Positions 47,596 to 59,913 of a stretch of 64,000 nucleotides of DNA are shown piece after piece. The DNA is taken from the NCBI GenBank assembly GCA_950295325.1, contig OX485808.1, positions 9,736,501 through 9,800,500 on the forward strand, written 5' to 3'. The stretch's first letter is position 1, and the number at the start of each line of letters is the position of its first letter. The notes beneath the pieces were generated by a model. That model was not told the DNA's origin. It searched no databases and saw only the letters and a program-made list of their open reading frames with translations. Source of the DNA: Polytrichum commune (Eukaryota > Streptophyta > Polytrichopsida > Polytrichales > Polytrichaceae). The translations under genes were made by a program, and so were the position numbers.

Positions 47596-50500
47596 ATAAC
47601 AAGTTGCATCTCAGGATTGAATCTCCGTGCAAGAGCGAGGCCTGCATTCATACCATCCACAGCGGCACTCACTATGCCACCCGCATAGCCAGCTCCTTCA
47701 CCAACAGGGTACAACCCAGGTAGTGACACAGATTCGAAGGTGTCCTTCTTGCGTTCAATTCGGATAGGAGAGCTTGTCCTTGTCTGAAATAGGCATTCAC
47801 AAGTAATTTGTTAGAAATATAAACAAGAACAATCCAATCCTCACATGCACAAATAATCACAAACCACCACACTGGACTACGAAAGTAATAGGTGAAGACA
47901 CCAGAGTATGCATTGATTTTCTTCCAAGGATCTCCTTGACAATGGCAGTTAAACCTTAATATAGGATAGAACAAATGGAAAGTATTTCCCTCATTCATCA
48001 CATAGATCATAAGGTGAGTACACCTATTCTTGACACTTTAGCAAGTTTGGGTACTAAGAGTGATCTAATTTATATGCCAATTATCTCGTTGGATTAGCCT
48101 TTCAAAGTGGATTTGGAAACCATGCAACTCAAAATATTTGAATCAAATGTCAATTTCTTACAACATTTGTTTGTGCTACTCATCTTGGTCCCCCCCCCCC
48201 CCCCCCCCCCAACCTCTTGCATGGCATAAAGTGCTTCTTGATTGACCTATTAAAATCTTGCTTAAAACCTCATAATCGTGAGAATGTGGGACCACAAGTG
48301 ACATGTCACACCTACTTACAATGCCTTCTATATAGTTCATCAAAGTGTAGAATTGGCAAATCCATGGCCTTACCTATGTTGGAGCCTCCACTTACTTATT
48401 TATGTCGTGGTATGCTACGGGGTGGACTTGTCGTGTGTGGACATAGGTCATGCTACGCGTGCACTTAGTTATTACTTTCAACAAGACCATGTAACATATG
48501 TTGTGTGTCCACTATACAATAATTTTTAAATGTCCAGAAATAGGTCCATCTACCTTAAGACAAGTTGGACACAACCAAAAATGTAGTGAATGAAAGACTT
48601 ACTTCAACTCCATGAAGAAGGGCCTGCGGATCAATAAATCCAGGCAACTGCAGAGAGATCAACACTTAAGGAGTCATGAATTGAGAATCATATGCAACTC
48701 TTATATTATATGCAAGAGCCCTGGCTTGTTCTGCTCAATGAAATGATACTAAGTCTTAAGACTGGAAATGCTGCCATGAAAGCTCAGGAATCCTCCTCGT
48801 CGACAGAAGAGGGTTTAACAAATATACTCTACACACACAAGTTGTTCAACTGAGAAATACATACTTGAGCATCAAAAGCAACAAGAGCTTGCTTTATCGT
48901 ATTGGTGAGATGAGATGGCAACAGTTCGTTTAATGGAGAAGCCTTAACACCAAGACGGTAACTGGATGATGGCAATTCATTCCCTAGAAAGATAACCACA
49001 CATAAAACATAGTGGTCAGGCCAAGCAATTTTGCTGATGTGTTTATTTCTGATTGAAAATGTGGAGGCACATTATCACCTATAATTCATGACCATGTCAT
49101 TGCCTAACCAATACATCTCAAGATGGGCATGTGTCACCCTGCCATCAGCTCTACTAGGCACCCAAAGACTACCTCCCTGCTATTGCAGCTCAGTAAGTTG
49201 GTCGCCTACTACAGCCCATGGCAAGACTCCTTGCATCCATTACCTAGTTCGTTGACAATTACTTGCCAGAATTTATTATGCATGTCATATCTGTCAGTAG
49301 AACTCACAATAAGCAATCAAATAAAAATTAAAAAATCAGAAGCAAGAACGCACTGTATGCTATGAGAAAGTCTGTAAGACATGAGAAATTCAAATGCATT
49401 GGTAGACCTTTCTGAACTCAATTGACAATGACTACAACATTTTCAACCCTTTCTCAATCTGCCCAAAAACATCAATATCTACCCTGATTTTAGTCCAGCA
49501 TCAATTCATATTTTGTGATTTCATCAGAAATACTACAACAAATACCTATTTTCCAGTCCCAGGTCGGAGGATAACAAATTACCTGACATCCTGTCCTCCA
49601 GAAAGTCTGGGACCGTTTGTGCAGGAGACACAAGCTTGCCACCTCCAAGAACTGCCGCCTCTCTCTCAATCGCCCTCTGAACAGTATTTCAGATCATGCT
49701 TCCTACTTTAAAAACCACCTTCAAATAAATGAACATACATACCCTCTTCTCCATGCCTTTAGTAGAGTTTGAAAAATAGCCTGCCTAACCTCAGAAAGAG
49801 CACCAAAGAAGAAAATACACATGGCAAAACAATAGTTATTCATAAAATCTTCAGGACAGATTCTGGGTGGGATGAGCTGGTTAAAAGGTGAATTTGAGAG
49901 CTTGTGCATAAAGGTGACCCAAGTAAGTTAGCCTTGCATGGCCAAGCCAGGATTTAGAGTGGCGGGTCCCATGGGTCCAACCCTGTTTTAGATCCTAAAG
50001 TTCAGTTTTTTTGATTGAAAGAGGAGGTCCAAGGAGTTTCACCCATGTTTTAAAATTAGGCTCCGACACAATAAGCTCTTATGAGCTCTTAATAGAAAAT
50101 TCCTTCAAAGACACACCAAATTCCTCATGTGGTCTCTCTTTGAGAGACTTTGCGGATACCTCTAATGAAAGGAAGGTCTGTCAGGTAGGTCTGAAAGGAA
50201 ACCAGAGGATTGTACAATCTTGTTTAAATTGCTTACTGTGTTCGAGTGATGCACACAAATGTAAGCAAGAGTGAGTCATGAAATGATGTCACACCTGGAA
50301 AGCTATGCCTGCGAGAGGACCATGGGCACTAACAAGTGGTGCAAAATCATTAGATGGCACGGTCACCACAAGAGCGGCGTTCGCCCACTTTGACGACCGC
50401 TTGGAGAAAGACATACCATTGATGCACAGCTCCGATTCATCTGTGCTGGTTGGTACAATCTGCCACAAAGACAAAACCAAGAGATTAAATAACAACAAGA

Positions 50501-53500
50501 ACTCAAAGAATAATAGAGTTATCCTCTAATTCAACATGACTCTTGACCAGGAGTTGGTTGTTTTGCATACAACACCTTCCATGTTCAGTAATATTTTGGT
50601 GTATGTCTGGAGGTTTGACCAAAAACCTTCAATATCAGTTCATTGTGGGTCAAACTCATTTGGCATGCCAAAAGGTGCTATAGTGAGTTTAGCCCTCAAT
50701 GAACTGAGATAAATTGCTCTTCATGCAAATTCAATGACTACCTCCAAGCATGCACAATGGAATCCTTCTTAGGTGATTCGGATAACCTAAGAATGATTCC
50801 ATTGGGGTCACGTCTCTTTAATTGAATCTTGATAGATGAAAGAAGGCCTTGTGTCCAATGACAGGCATCAACAATGAAGGAGGTGTTGACTAATGAGAGC
50901 TTAATGCGACTTGACTATGCTCAGCATTCATGCATGCACTCAAAGACCTTGATTCTTGAAAGCTTATTCTTAAAGCTAGAATAGAAAGAGAACGTCCTTG
51001 CACATGCTTAAAAAGGCCGAGTGTTAGGTTTCTTCAAGAAACGTAACATTTGCTAGAAGTGAATCTCTGGAAGGACACCACACCTGACCACCTGGGCACA
51101 TGCAGAAGGAATAACACCCGCGTGCATTGAGCACCTCATCACTTGTTGGCAACGTTGATTCAGGCTCAGAAAAATTTGCAACAACTTTATAATCTGCAAC
51201 TGGAACTCTACCTTTGCCACGTTGCACTTCAGAGGCCCATTTGTGATACTGCACAAAAGAGAAAATGTGATCCTCGAGCGTAAAAATAACTTCATGTAAT
51301 GAAGCAAGTACCAATAACTTCAAGAGATGGCTACAACTTAAGCCCCTAGTGTGAACACTAATAGTAGGACCAACAAGGAAGTGCCAAGAATGATCAGAAC
51401 ATTAACAACCAAAAAAAATATCAACCCACATAATTAATTTATCTAGTGGGACAGCTTAAGTCGCCCCGTGGTTTAAGTTGGTGGATCAGCTAATATACCT
51501 GCATCTCATTGATAAGCTCTTGTGGATGTTCAATACGGTATCCCACCTGTGATGCAAGAAAATATTTCTCTTGAAATAAGAAAGCATTCTTGTCTAATCA
51601 TGGGGCCTAAACTCGAGTACTGCGCATAGTAATCTAACAGCGCAAAGATGATGTTGCATAGATGTATGTCACTAATACTACTATTAATTTACGACACATC
51701 CAACAATCACAATCCTCTTAAGCCAAGCCAGCAATCAACCCATGCACAAAATTAAGAACCTACACATATTTGAGGCTTCCACACGTCCATATTATATACA
51801 AAAATGGGCCTATAAGCAAACCTTACACAAAGGAGTCTAGAAGTACATACTAATAAGAATTATCTGAGAAACTAAATCATCAAGCAATCCTTCTACAATT
51901 GACAGTCAATGACATGAATAAATGAATAAATAACCAAAAATATAAATGAAAAAATCTCAATCATGAGTGTGCACCCTTGATATTGATTTCAGAGATGTTC
52001 AAAACTTTATGAGACTGTAGAAATTGCATCCTTACTCATAGGAGAAAAATATTTTTCAACTTACAGCAAAGTCCTTTGCAGTCATGAGCACATTGTGAGC
52101 ATGGAGGTTTTCATAGACATCGCGCGCCGAATGACCCACACCGAGAACAACAGCGTCAGCTTCCAGTATCATTGGTGACGCAATATCCCCATTTTGAGTT
52201 ACAGGGGATACATGTATCCCAGTTAGGTGCCCATTTCGAACGATGAGATCATCCATTTTTGTCCCAAAGAGGAACTTTACCTGCAACATACAGAAGGTGG
52301 GCCCCTAGTTCAATATACTAAGATGATTCATAGTATCAAAAATACTACTGCCAATAACTCCTCCACATCATCAACACATAGGTACATTGAACTCAAATGA
52401 CACACTTTGTACAACTGATTCTGGCCTCAAAAGCCTAAAAGCACTCTCTACACAAAAAGAGACTCTGAAAGCAAATGAATCTGAGAAAATGAGGGCAAGA
52501 AGCCTAATCTCCGTATTACATTCACATCTGAAACTAACATCAAGAACTAGATCCTACAACCAGCAACAGCTTAGAGTTAGCGTATTATTCAATGAGGCTT
52601 TTGGTTGGCAGTCAGTGGTTTTACATACAACACCTTCCATGTTAGATAAGTTAACAATCCACACTCCGAGGTAGTGTGGAGGTTTCAATGAAGAACGCCT
52701 ATCGGATCATTGAGGGTCAAACTCATTTTGGCATGCCAAGAGTTGCTAACAATGAGTTTGGCCCTCAATGAACCAAAATAGGTTGCTCTTCATTCGTATT
52801 CAAAAACTACCTCTGAGCATGCACCACAAGTGTAAAGAGATTGTTAATTTTGTATACAAAACAGCCAATGGGAAATTGTAGGGGACCAACTCCTGACAAA
52901 ACGTCCCATTGAGTTAAGGGATAACTCTAATATAACCCAAATATGAAACAAAAGGAAGAGGAGCCAAAAACACTACACCCAGAGTCTGCATATGCTGACG
53001 GAAGGCACGGAGAATAAGGACAAGCTTGTCTGTTCCAACATGAGGCTTTCCATCCATCAATATGTTCGCTGGTGCTCCAAATTTAACTAGGGTTGCTAGC
53101 ACCTGCAGAAATCCAATAACATTAGAAGTGGAGAAATTATTCGAGACAGATGTTTAAGGTCTTAAGAAGCAGGACACGTACATTTTGGTGCTTTGTGCTG
53201 TACCACAACAAATCGTGACAATTACTATGCTTACTGTGCCTACCAAGCACAAAGCTTTTGAACCTCCAGTTATTTGGGTAGGTTGATCACAAGACAAGCT
53301 GTGAAGAACTATTCTGGCCTCTCTTGTACATTCAGACTCCTGGAGAATAAATGACTGTTTAAGGCTCTGGGTGCTATTGAATGCTGTGGTATGAAAGTGA
53401 TTAATTTGAAGGACCTATGTGAATCCTTCTGTACACACAAGGTGAAATCAACTCACAGTTTGCACACTGCCGCTATTTTTTCCAATGCGAGTTGTCAATT

Positions 53501-56468
53501 TTCCATCACTCCAAGTCCCTGCTCCACCCTGCAGAATACAGTTTTGCATAATAGGAATGATTACAAGGAGGAACCTTCTGGTGACGAAATATTTGTGGTG
53601 AATCTTCTTCCCTCATAACCTAACTGTCTACCTTTGAGGTGAATTTCACCAGCCACACTACAATATGGTCACCTGATTGTCTACATAAGAATAAACCACA
53701 TCAGAAGTTTGAATGACAAAGTGACACATCAAAGCTAGGTAGGGTAAGCAAGCCTATTTTGGTTACTTATCTTAATCAGAGACCTATATTTGAGTGGTGT
53801 GTGGTTAGGTGTGGATCTAAGAACGGACACCAAAAAGACAAGTGTTTAAAAGAGATCAGACTACGTGTTCATAATACATTGACCATTATAGGCTCCATAG
53901 TCGACATAGTTGGGGGGCACCTATGTGACCATTTAATGAGCACAAGAATCTTCACTTTGATTATAAATAAGGTTTATCATATAACTCCGAAAAATATGAG
54001 AATGGCTACAGGCATGATTTGGATTTGGTAGTCATCTTGCACTAATTGCATGTTTTCATATCCTACAAGAAGTGGGTTCAGAGAGAATAGTGTCCAATTA
54101 AGGCCCACTTACCTTATAGCCAGTTGGGGATGGTAACATGCATCACTACTATAGAGATAAAGATGATATAAAACAAACCTCTCCGTAGCAAAGATTGCTC
54201 TCTGGATCCAATAAACGGCGCACCATAAGCGCACCGATGTCCTTCCCCCGACCCTCGACAGGTTGACCCCTCTCCACAATTGTCACCTTTGCACCAGTTT
54301 CAGCCAGCACTAGAGCAGCAAACAGCCCTGCTGGCCCACTTCCCACCACCACAATATTGGCCACCTCTTTCCCTGATAAATAAAAATAAAAAAAAGCCCA
54401 CCCACCTGTCACTATAAACTCGTTTTACATACATGTACAATCAGCACAATATCTCACAAGCTTCATGATGGAGATTCCACAGATATATTTCCTTGTTAAT
54501 CCAGATGCAACTTTGATAGCCATGATATAACTCCAATCTTTTGATAACTATGGTCAGAGTCAAAACCCTCATTATGAAGACTTCATGTAAGAGGTAGCCA
54601 TGTTTTGTTCCCATTTCCAGTAGTGTGCACATATTAATGGATGAGTCTGAAGGTCTTGTTACACTCTTCCACTGATAAAAGCCACCCTCATGTTTACATA
54701 CATGTACTATGAGCAGAAAATCTCACAAGTTTCATGATGGAGGTTCAACAGATATTTCATTGTTCAAACATTCAGATGCAACTTTGATGACATGATATAC
54801 CTCCAAACTTCTGATGATTATGGTCAGAGTCCAAGTATTTAAGACTTCATGCAAGTTCCCATTTTCACACTGTACACATGAAACTGTAAGTGCCTGAGGG
54901 TCATGTCACACTCTTCCACTCCTAAAATGTTGCTACCAAGTGTCAATGTACATGCATTATATGTATACAGATTAAGAATATTCTCTATCGTGGAGCTTTC
55001 ATGTTGCAAGAAATGGTAAAATGGGGTCACAGCCTGCGGTAAGCTTATCATTTGGCAGCCTCATGTTAAATTGAAATTAAATTGAAATTACTACTGGTTT
55101 GCACTACCTCCCTGTAATAATATTAAGAGTTAGGGGTAGATCATTCATTCACAAACATTAGTGCACGAATTATGTCCAGAGAATGGCAACCTGAAATATT
55201 CTGAGAAGAAAGATTTGACCGATACCTGGCCTTGTAGTATCTAGAAGCTTTGAAGCCCCGCTCTGTCCAAGAAGATTTTCCTGTGAAACTCCGAACTTCG
55301 TCCCGGAATTGGAACTAGACAGAGATTCATCTGCACAAGCTAGACGAGAAATTAAGTCCAATGGTGCCCACCGAACCTTGGAAAATTCGAGTTTCGATGG
55401 TTTGTCGCGTAACCTGGACAAAAATGACTTCATTGAAGGCTTCTGCTTCAGGCATTCCTCTATGTCCAGCTCCACTGTATATACAAACCTTGGATTCTGC
55501 ACCAAACCCGAATCAGTTCGTGAAAAAAAGTATGCAAATAAGATTGTCCTCACATGCACTGTGACCCAAATAAGAAAGTGGATGTCTTCTGAATTAGGTA
55601 TTATGACGTACACAATGAATTATAATCATCTGGACAAATGGCTACATTCAATCAGTGATTGGAAACTTGCCAAAAATGGGAGAGAGCAGGGTAATGGGCA
55701 TATACATAATGATGTACCAAATGGAAATAATAACAAATGTACACTACAATGTCAGGTACCTTTCGGGCATCGAAAGATTTGCGAATTACAGAGAGAGCCG
55801 ATTGTGGCAGTAATCCTGGCTACAACAATCCCACAAATCAAAATTAAGGGAAGATGGCAATGATCTCCACAGGGTTCAGATAAAAAGATGACTTACAAAA
55901 CTCCCTTTCACTACTTATCATCTACCTTAAACCCTAAATCCTAAACCCCAGATCCTCTGTTTTTACAAACAATAAGATATCAGTCATTCGGGTGTGAGCT
56001 CACCAAGCAACCCAGAGCTGCGGCAGTTGATTCCAAAACTGCGTCCGACACCTCGAAACTGTCCTTGCCGAGGTCCTTTTCCAACAAAACCTCAACTCTG
56101 AAAACTCGAAAAAAACCCTTGTTTCTACTTATCCCCTTCCTTCCTTGACCTTCGGCATCATTTATGGCTCGCATTTCTCTCTGAATTTCATCTTTCCTCT
56201 CGAAGTAGCTCCCTCTCCTTTCAAATCTTCTCGCCCCCTTTCCCACGTAATTTTCCTCGCTATGAACAGAAGAAGAAGAAGATACTTTACAATTGACCCT
56301 CAGACATTGTGAGAGTCCTTGGAGCAAAGGCGGCCCTTTCCGTAGGTCCTTTCCAGTCTTCCAAATTGAATGATTCTTGTGCTGGAGATATTTTGAAGTT
56401 GAGGGTTGGAGTTCTAAGGAGCACACAGAACTAAGAGGACAAGGACAGTGTGCTACCCATAAAGGCAT
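47589..56468 (-). CDS. plastid FAD-dependent oxidoreductase, At4g30720/PDE327-like
   Basis: Fourteen minus-strand exons: 56468-56004, 55819-55760, 55496-55226, 54372-54179, 53528-53457, 53102-52977, 52280-52065, 51546-51499, 51248-51084, 50459-50295, 49676-49583, 48983-48865, 48647-48603, 47783-47589. All are GT-AG, phases join throughout, 744 codons plus stop (Arabidopsis relative about 700). An N-terminal Ser/Lys-rich region fits a transit peptide. Next come 'IRKSFDARK', 'NIVVVGSGPAGLFAALVLAE' (FAD GxGxxG), 'GGAGTWSDGKL', 'VVLGVGHSARDVYE', 'CYSFCMCPGGQ', 'GMSFSKRSSKWANAALVV' and 'GLYPVGEGAGYAGGIVSAAV'. The family (COG2509-type dehydrogenases) is poorly characterised; loss in Arabidopsis is reported to affect pigmentation. 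The start is the first ATG in frame at 56468. The C-terminus is a little short, and its stop lies in a dispersed repeat. Introns carry several repeat fragments. Confidence 0.93.
48190..48210. repeat. poly-C tract
   Basis: A run of about 21 C in an intron of the FAD oxidoreductase gene. Length may be affected by sequencing. Confidence 0.85.
49011..49249. repeat. 240-bp dispersed repeat, intronic copy
   Basis: Second copy of the repeat at 47355-47595, in the intron between exons 11 and 12 of the same gene. Confidence 0.7.
50560..50790. repeat. foldback-containing dispersed repeat, copy 1
   Basis: Shares ACAACACCTTCCATGTT, GGTCAAACTCATTTGGCATG and CCCTCAATGAAC with 52610-52840. GGGTCAAACTCA and TGAGTTTAGCCC form inverted arms. 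It lies in an intron of the FAD oxidoreductase gene. Confidence 0.65.
52610..52840. repeat. foldback-containing dispersed repeat, copy 2
   Basis: Same family as 50560-50790, with clearer arms: TCATTGAGGGTCAAACTCAT and ATGAGTTTGGCCCTCAATGA around a GGCATGCC centre. It lies in the intron between exons 6 and 7. Confidence 0.68.
53757..53880 (+). repeat. diverged zinc-knuckle-like repeat, copy 2 (LINE-like)
   Basis: Reads 'RPIFEWCVVRCGSKNGHQKD' then 'KC', a C-x3-C-x5-H-x4-C knuckle resembling those of plant LINE ORF1 (DUF4283-type) proteins. It is antisense to the FAD gene, in an intron. Only a short fragment remains. Confidence 0.45.
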
Positions 56469-57511
56469 TTCTTCCTCACCAAGAATTTTATGTTTTCTCA
56501 ACACAAACCAGATATCTCTTCCTCATTCAACTCCCTTCCGGCTCGTGGGCATGGAGAAAGCTCTAGTTACAACATAAGAATTCACATAAGTTACACAAGG
56601 AGTCAGTCATTCGAGAGCTGGAAACAAACACCGCAATGTACTTATCAACTAAAGTTTGCAAAAAAAAAATAAGGAACTCAAGCCAGCAAGCTCAGAATGG
56701 CTACTCTTGTGATGAACTTCAGAAACGTAAGCTTGAAACCATCTTCTTCTCAATATCCAACAACCACTCCAGTTCCTAAGTTAGTCGCACCCCATAAATG
56801 TAATGCAGGCATGTAAACATAACACACAAAAAAAAACACACGATGGGAAACTCACTCAAATGTGCTTCATGACACTTCACGAATTCTCTGTTGACGCCTT
56901 ATCTATCACATGCCAAAACCAAGTTTCACTTCAGAACCACGTCATCTCCACCTTCTTCTACATAGCTTTTCATCCATAGAAAAATGTCATCATCCTCTTC
57001 TATTCATCCTTATTGTTGGCTCTTTGTGTCGGTGGCCAGCTGCCCTCATTGCTGTAAGTACTTACATTCTTGATCCTCACATTGCATAACATCTTGATGT
57101 AGTGCACAATACAATGTTCTGTACATAGGTTTTCCTATTTTCAGGTACTCATAACTACTATAGCTGTTTGAATTTCAAGGTATTCATCTTAACTTTTGTG
57201 AGACAGATTCAGAGTTGTGACTCTATTCTACACATCCTTTGTGGGCTCTTGTATCGGTGGCCGTCTTCCCCTCATTGCTGCACATTCTTGATAGTCATAT
57301 TACAGAACTTACCATATTGATAAGTGCACTCCAATATTCTGATCACATAAACCTAATTTCAGGTACCCGACAACTTACACCTGTAACTGTCCAATTTCGA
57401 CTGTTGCACTTCACTGTGTGCACCATCATCCTAGAGTGTTCATAACAAAAAAAACTGTGAGGCAGATATGGCAGAGTAGTTGTAGGGCAGAAGAATCGAT
57501 AGGATTAAGGT
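56469..57511. promoter_or_regulatory. shared divergent intergenic region
   Basis: About 1.04 kb separates the start codons of the FAD oxidoreductase (minus) and the acetyltransferase (plus), so it should hold both promoters. A diverged direct repeat is present: about 57014-57150 and 57238-57370 share (C/G)GCTCTT..GT.TCGGTGGCC and CTCATTGCTG.. CATTCTTGAT. No clear TATA box was assigned. Confidence 0.55.
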
Positions 57512-59094
57512 ATGGCAGGAGTGGGGGCAAGAGCCGTAATGCAAGGTGGGGGAGGAAAGGGAGCTGCAAACATCGTGTGGGACGCTGCGAAGCATAGGTT
57601 TGCCACCGAAGATGGACTGGCCTACTTGGAGTACAAAGTCCGAGGCTCTAATTCCAAGGGCAAGCAGGTGATGGATGTGGTGCACACCTTTGTTCCGGCC
57701 AAGAAAAGGGGTTTGGGGATTGCAGGGGAGCTTTGTAAGGCGGCTTTCACACATGCCAAGGACCATGACATGCTTGTCATTCCCACTTGCACCTATGTCT
57801 CTGTAAGTTTTCACGACCAAAATAATTTGTTAGTTAGCCTTCTTGATGTTGGTTTTGCTTGGGAGTAAGAAAATCTGACATGTCTTGGTATGTGATACGG
57901 ATGAAAACAATCGAAAACTTTGGGGTGACGAGCTTTGAAGGAGAGATCTTGTGTTACCTGTGTGTGCTGTGAAAAAGAAACTCTCAGTTTCTCTCAGTTT
58001 CTCTTTGAGTACTTTGTGATTTTAGAACCCTAAAAGCAGCACACAATCCTATACGATGGCAGCCAACTCTTTACTGCAATTGATTTTCGGTGAGGATTGC
58101 AACTCTCCGCTTCGAGGTGTTTAAGTTATAGTGTAAAAGCTGTCTTACAGTCTACAATGTATTGTCATCGACCATTAGGGTTTGAGGTTCGAGGTTTTCT
58201 GCTACTGACCACACAGCCTCTTAAGTGACATGTGTTAGTAGATTTGTTTTCTACTAGTCGAAAACTTTGAGGGGACGAGCTTTGAGCTTCACCTCAAAGG
58301 TTGGATGTAGAGTGGCAAGTTTTGAGAGAGATTTTGTGTGATGTGTGTACAGTCAATTTCTACAAGTATTTTGTGATTTTAGAACCCTGAAAAATCACAC
58401 AAATTGTAGACGATGGCGGCAGCTAACTTCACCTCCACTTATAGTATTTTCTTAAGCATGTGTAAGGACGATCTCTTTCTGTTCCAGCTACAAAAAAATT
58501 CAAGAAGCAAGGTCCTTGATTACATGCATGAATGCCATCGAGGATAGTCACGTGGCATCAAGCTCATTAGTCGACACCTCATTCATTGTGATACCTATCT
58601 TCGGACACAAATCCTTCTTCCATCTACCAAGATTCCTTTGCAGAGATGTGTGAGTCCACAATGAAGTAATTCTTAGGTTATCCAGTTTACTTTAAGAAAA
58701 TTTCATTTGCTTTGGAATCTAAATAGGCTACTTAAGAATGTTACGGTTCATTTTTGGTGAGGATTGCAATTCTTTACTTCTCGGTATGTATACCTAGTGT
58801 AGAAACTGTCTTACAGTAATGTATTGTGGTCGACCATCAGAGTTAAGAGGTTTGGATTTGCTCCCACCGACCACACAGCCTGTTCCGAGAGCAGATTGGA
58901 TTCTTTGTGCACCACTCTTTGATGGTGACGATGATGCCACAGTGCGTTGTCTGTTCTTAAAATCTTTTGGCAATCATATCAAATCAGCTCCTAGACGAAA
59001 CTTTATTTTTACAGACCTCTGCTTTCTCTGGTGTTTGCAGGACACATTTGTTCCACGCCATCCTGAATGGAACGATTTAGTGGTTACATCCTGA
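57512..59094 (+). CDS. GNAT-type acetyltransferase, At1g77540-like
   Basis: Two exons: 57512-57802 (donor GTAAGT) and 59041-59094 (acceptor TTTGCAG), phase 0, giving 114 codons plus stop, the size of the single-domain At1g77540 family. Visible blocks are 'NIVWDAAKHRFATEDGLAYL', 'VMDVVHTFVPAKKRGLGIAG', 'LCKAAFTHAKDH' and 'PTCTYVSDTFVPRHPEW'. The RGLGIAG part corresponds to the acetyl-CoA-binding loop, and the conserved cysteine in PTCTYV is at the position noted as important in the Arabidopsis structure. That protein acetylates histones weakly in vitro; the cellular role is uncertain. The N-terminus is Gly/Ala-rich and about 20 residues long before the domain. The single intron is 1238 bp and built from diverged duplications. 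Confidence 0.9.
57899..58890. repeat. diverged duplications inside the acetyltransferase intron
   Basis: Segment 57899-58070 (CGAAAACTTTGGGGTGACGA ... TTTTAGAACCCTAAAA) is repeated at 58258-58420. Segment 58085-58225 (GGTGAGGATTGCAA ... GACCACACAGCCT) is repeated at 58755-58880. A 300-bp block separates the halves of the second unit, so a roughly 350-bp unit was duplicated and then one copy received an insertion. Confidence 0.7.
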
Positions 59095-59912
59095 GATTCT
59101 TGTGGCGATGTGCTTTTATTTCAATGTAATATAAGGTTTATCTTGTACAAATTAATATCAATTCACGCCCTCTACAATGTACACTGTAAGGATTACCAGA
59201 GATTTAGAGACCCCAGCTTCTTGAAAGTAAGCAATCACATGCAATGCACTATCTGGGTTTAGGGTTTAGGGTTTAGGGTCAGGGCTTAGGGTTTACTGTT
59301 AAAGGTCTGGATAAAATGTTTGGGAGACAACAGCTTTGACATTGGACATGTAATCTTGTGATCCATTACTGCAGGCACAAACTTGAAGTTCATAAAATTT
59401 AATGCAAATCTCACCTCTGCTCCAGAATTGTCATGCTCTCTCCCTGTCTTCCTTGTTCTTTGTTCATCGAGATGCGATTTAGTGTCAATGACACTAATAG
59501 CAGAAGTTTTTTAACTGTTTTGTTCTAATAAGATCTTGGGTGGCACTATGATGCACTTTCCAATCCAATCATAAGCTTATGTGCATCCTCTCAATTGTTG
59601 ACACACAAATTTTCACATTCACATTGATTTACATACTTGGATTCGGTCTGCAACGCTATGGATAACTCTTCTTGCCTTTTTTTGTTTTCAGACAGAAAAT
59701 GGTGACTTTGTCAAGGATTTGTGCACAGATCAACCTCTCGATTACAATCATGCATTCTTCATCTTGTGGTTGCAAGTGTACTGAACAATCATAAGAAGAA
59801 ATTTGTTAGAGCAAGCTACCTGTACCAAGTAGCTCTACCTTCTATTCTGTATTTCTACCTATTCTACTCTTGCTGCTCTATTGATGGTCAAGTATCCTGA
59901 ACTGTATCTCCT
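59095..59912. other. intergenic downstream of acetyltransferase
   Basis: Contains interstitial telomere-like repeats (59255-59278) and, at 59690-59780, the first of three diverged copies of a 'GACTTTGTCAAGGATTTGTG' segment. No gene recognised. Confidence 0.45.
59255..59278. repeat. interstitial telomere repeats
   Basis: Three GGGTTTA units in a row, followed by degenerate ones to about 59294; plant-type TTTAGGG. Confidence 0.85.
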
Positions 59913-59913
59913 T

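Noticed and set aside
55309..55863. 184-codon plus-strand ORF
   Set aside because: It is the shadow of exons 2 and 3 of the minus-strand FAD oxidoreductase gene, whose splice phases fit perfectly.
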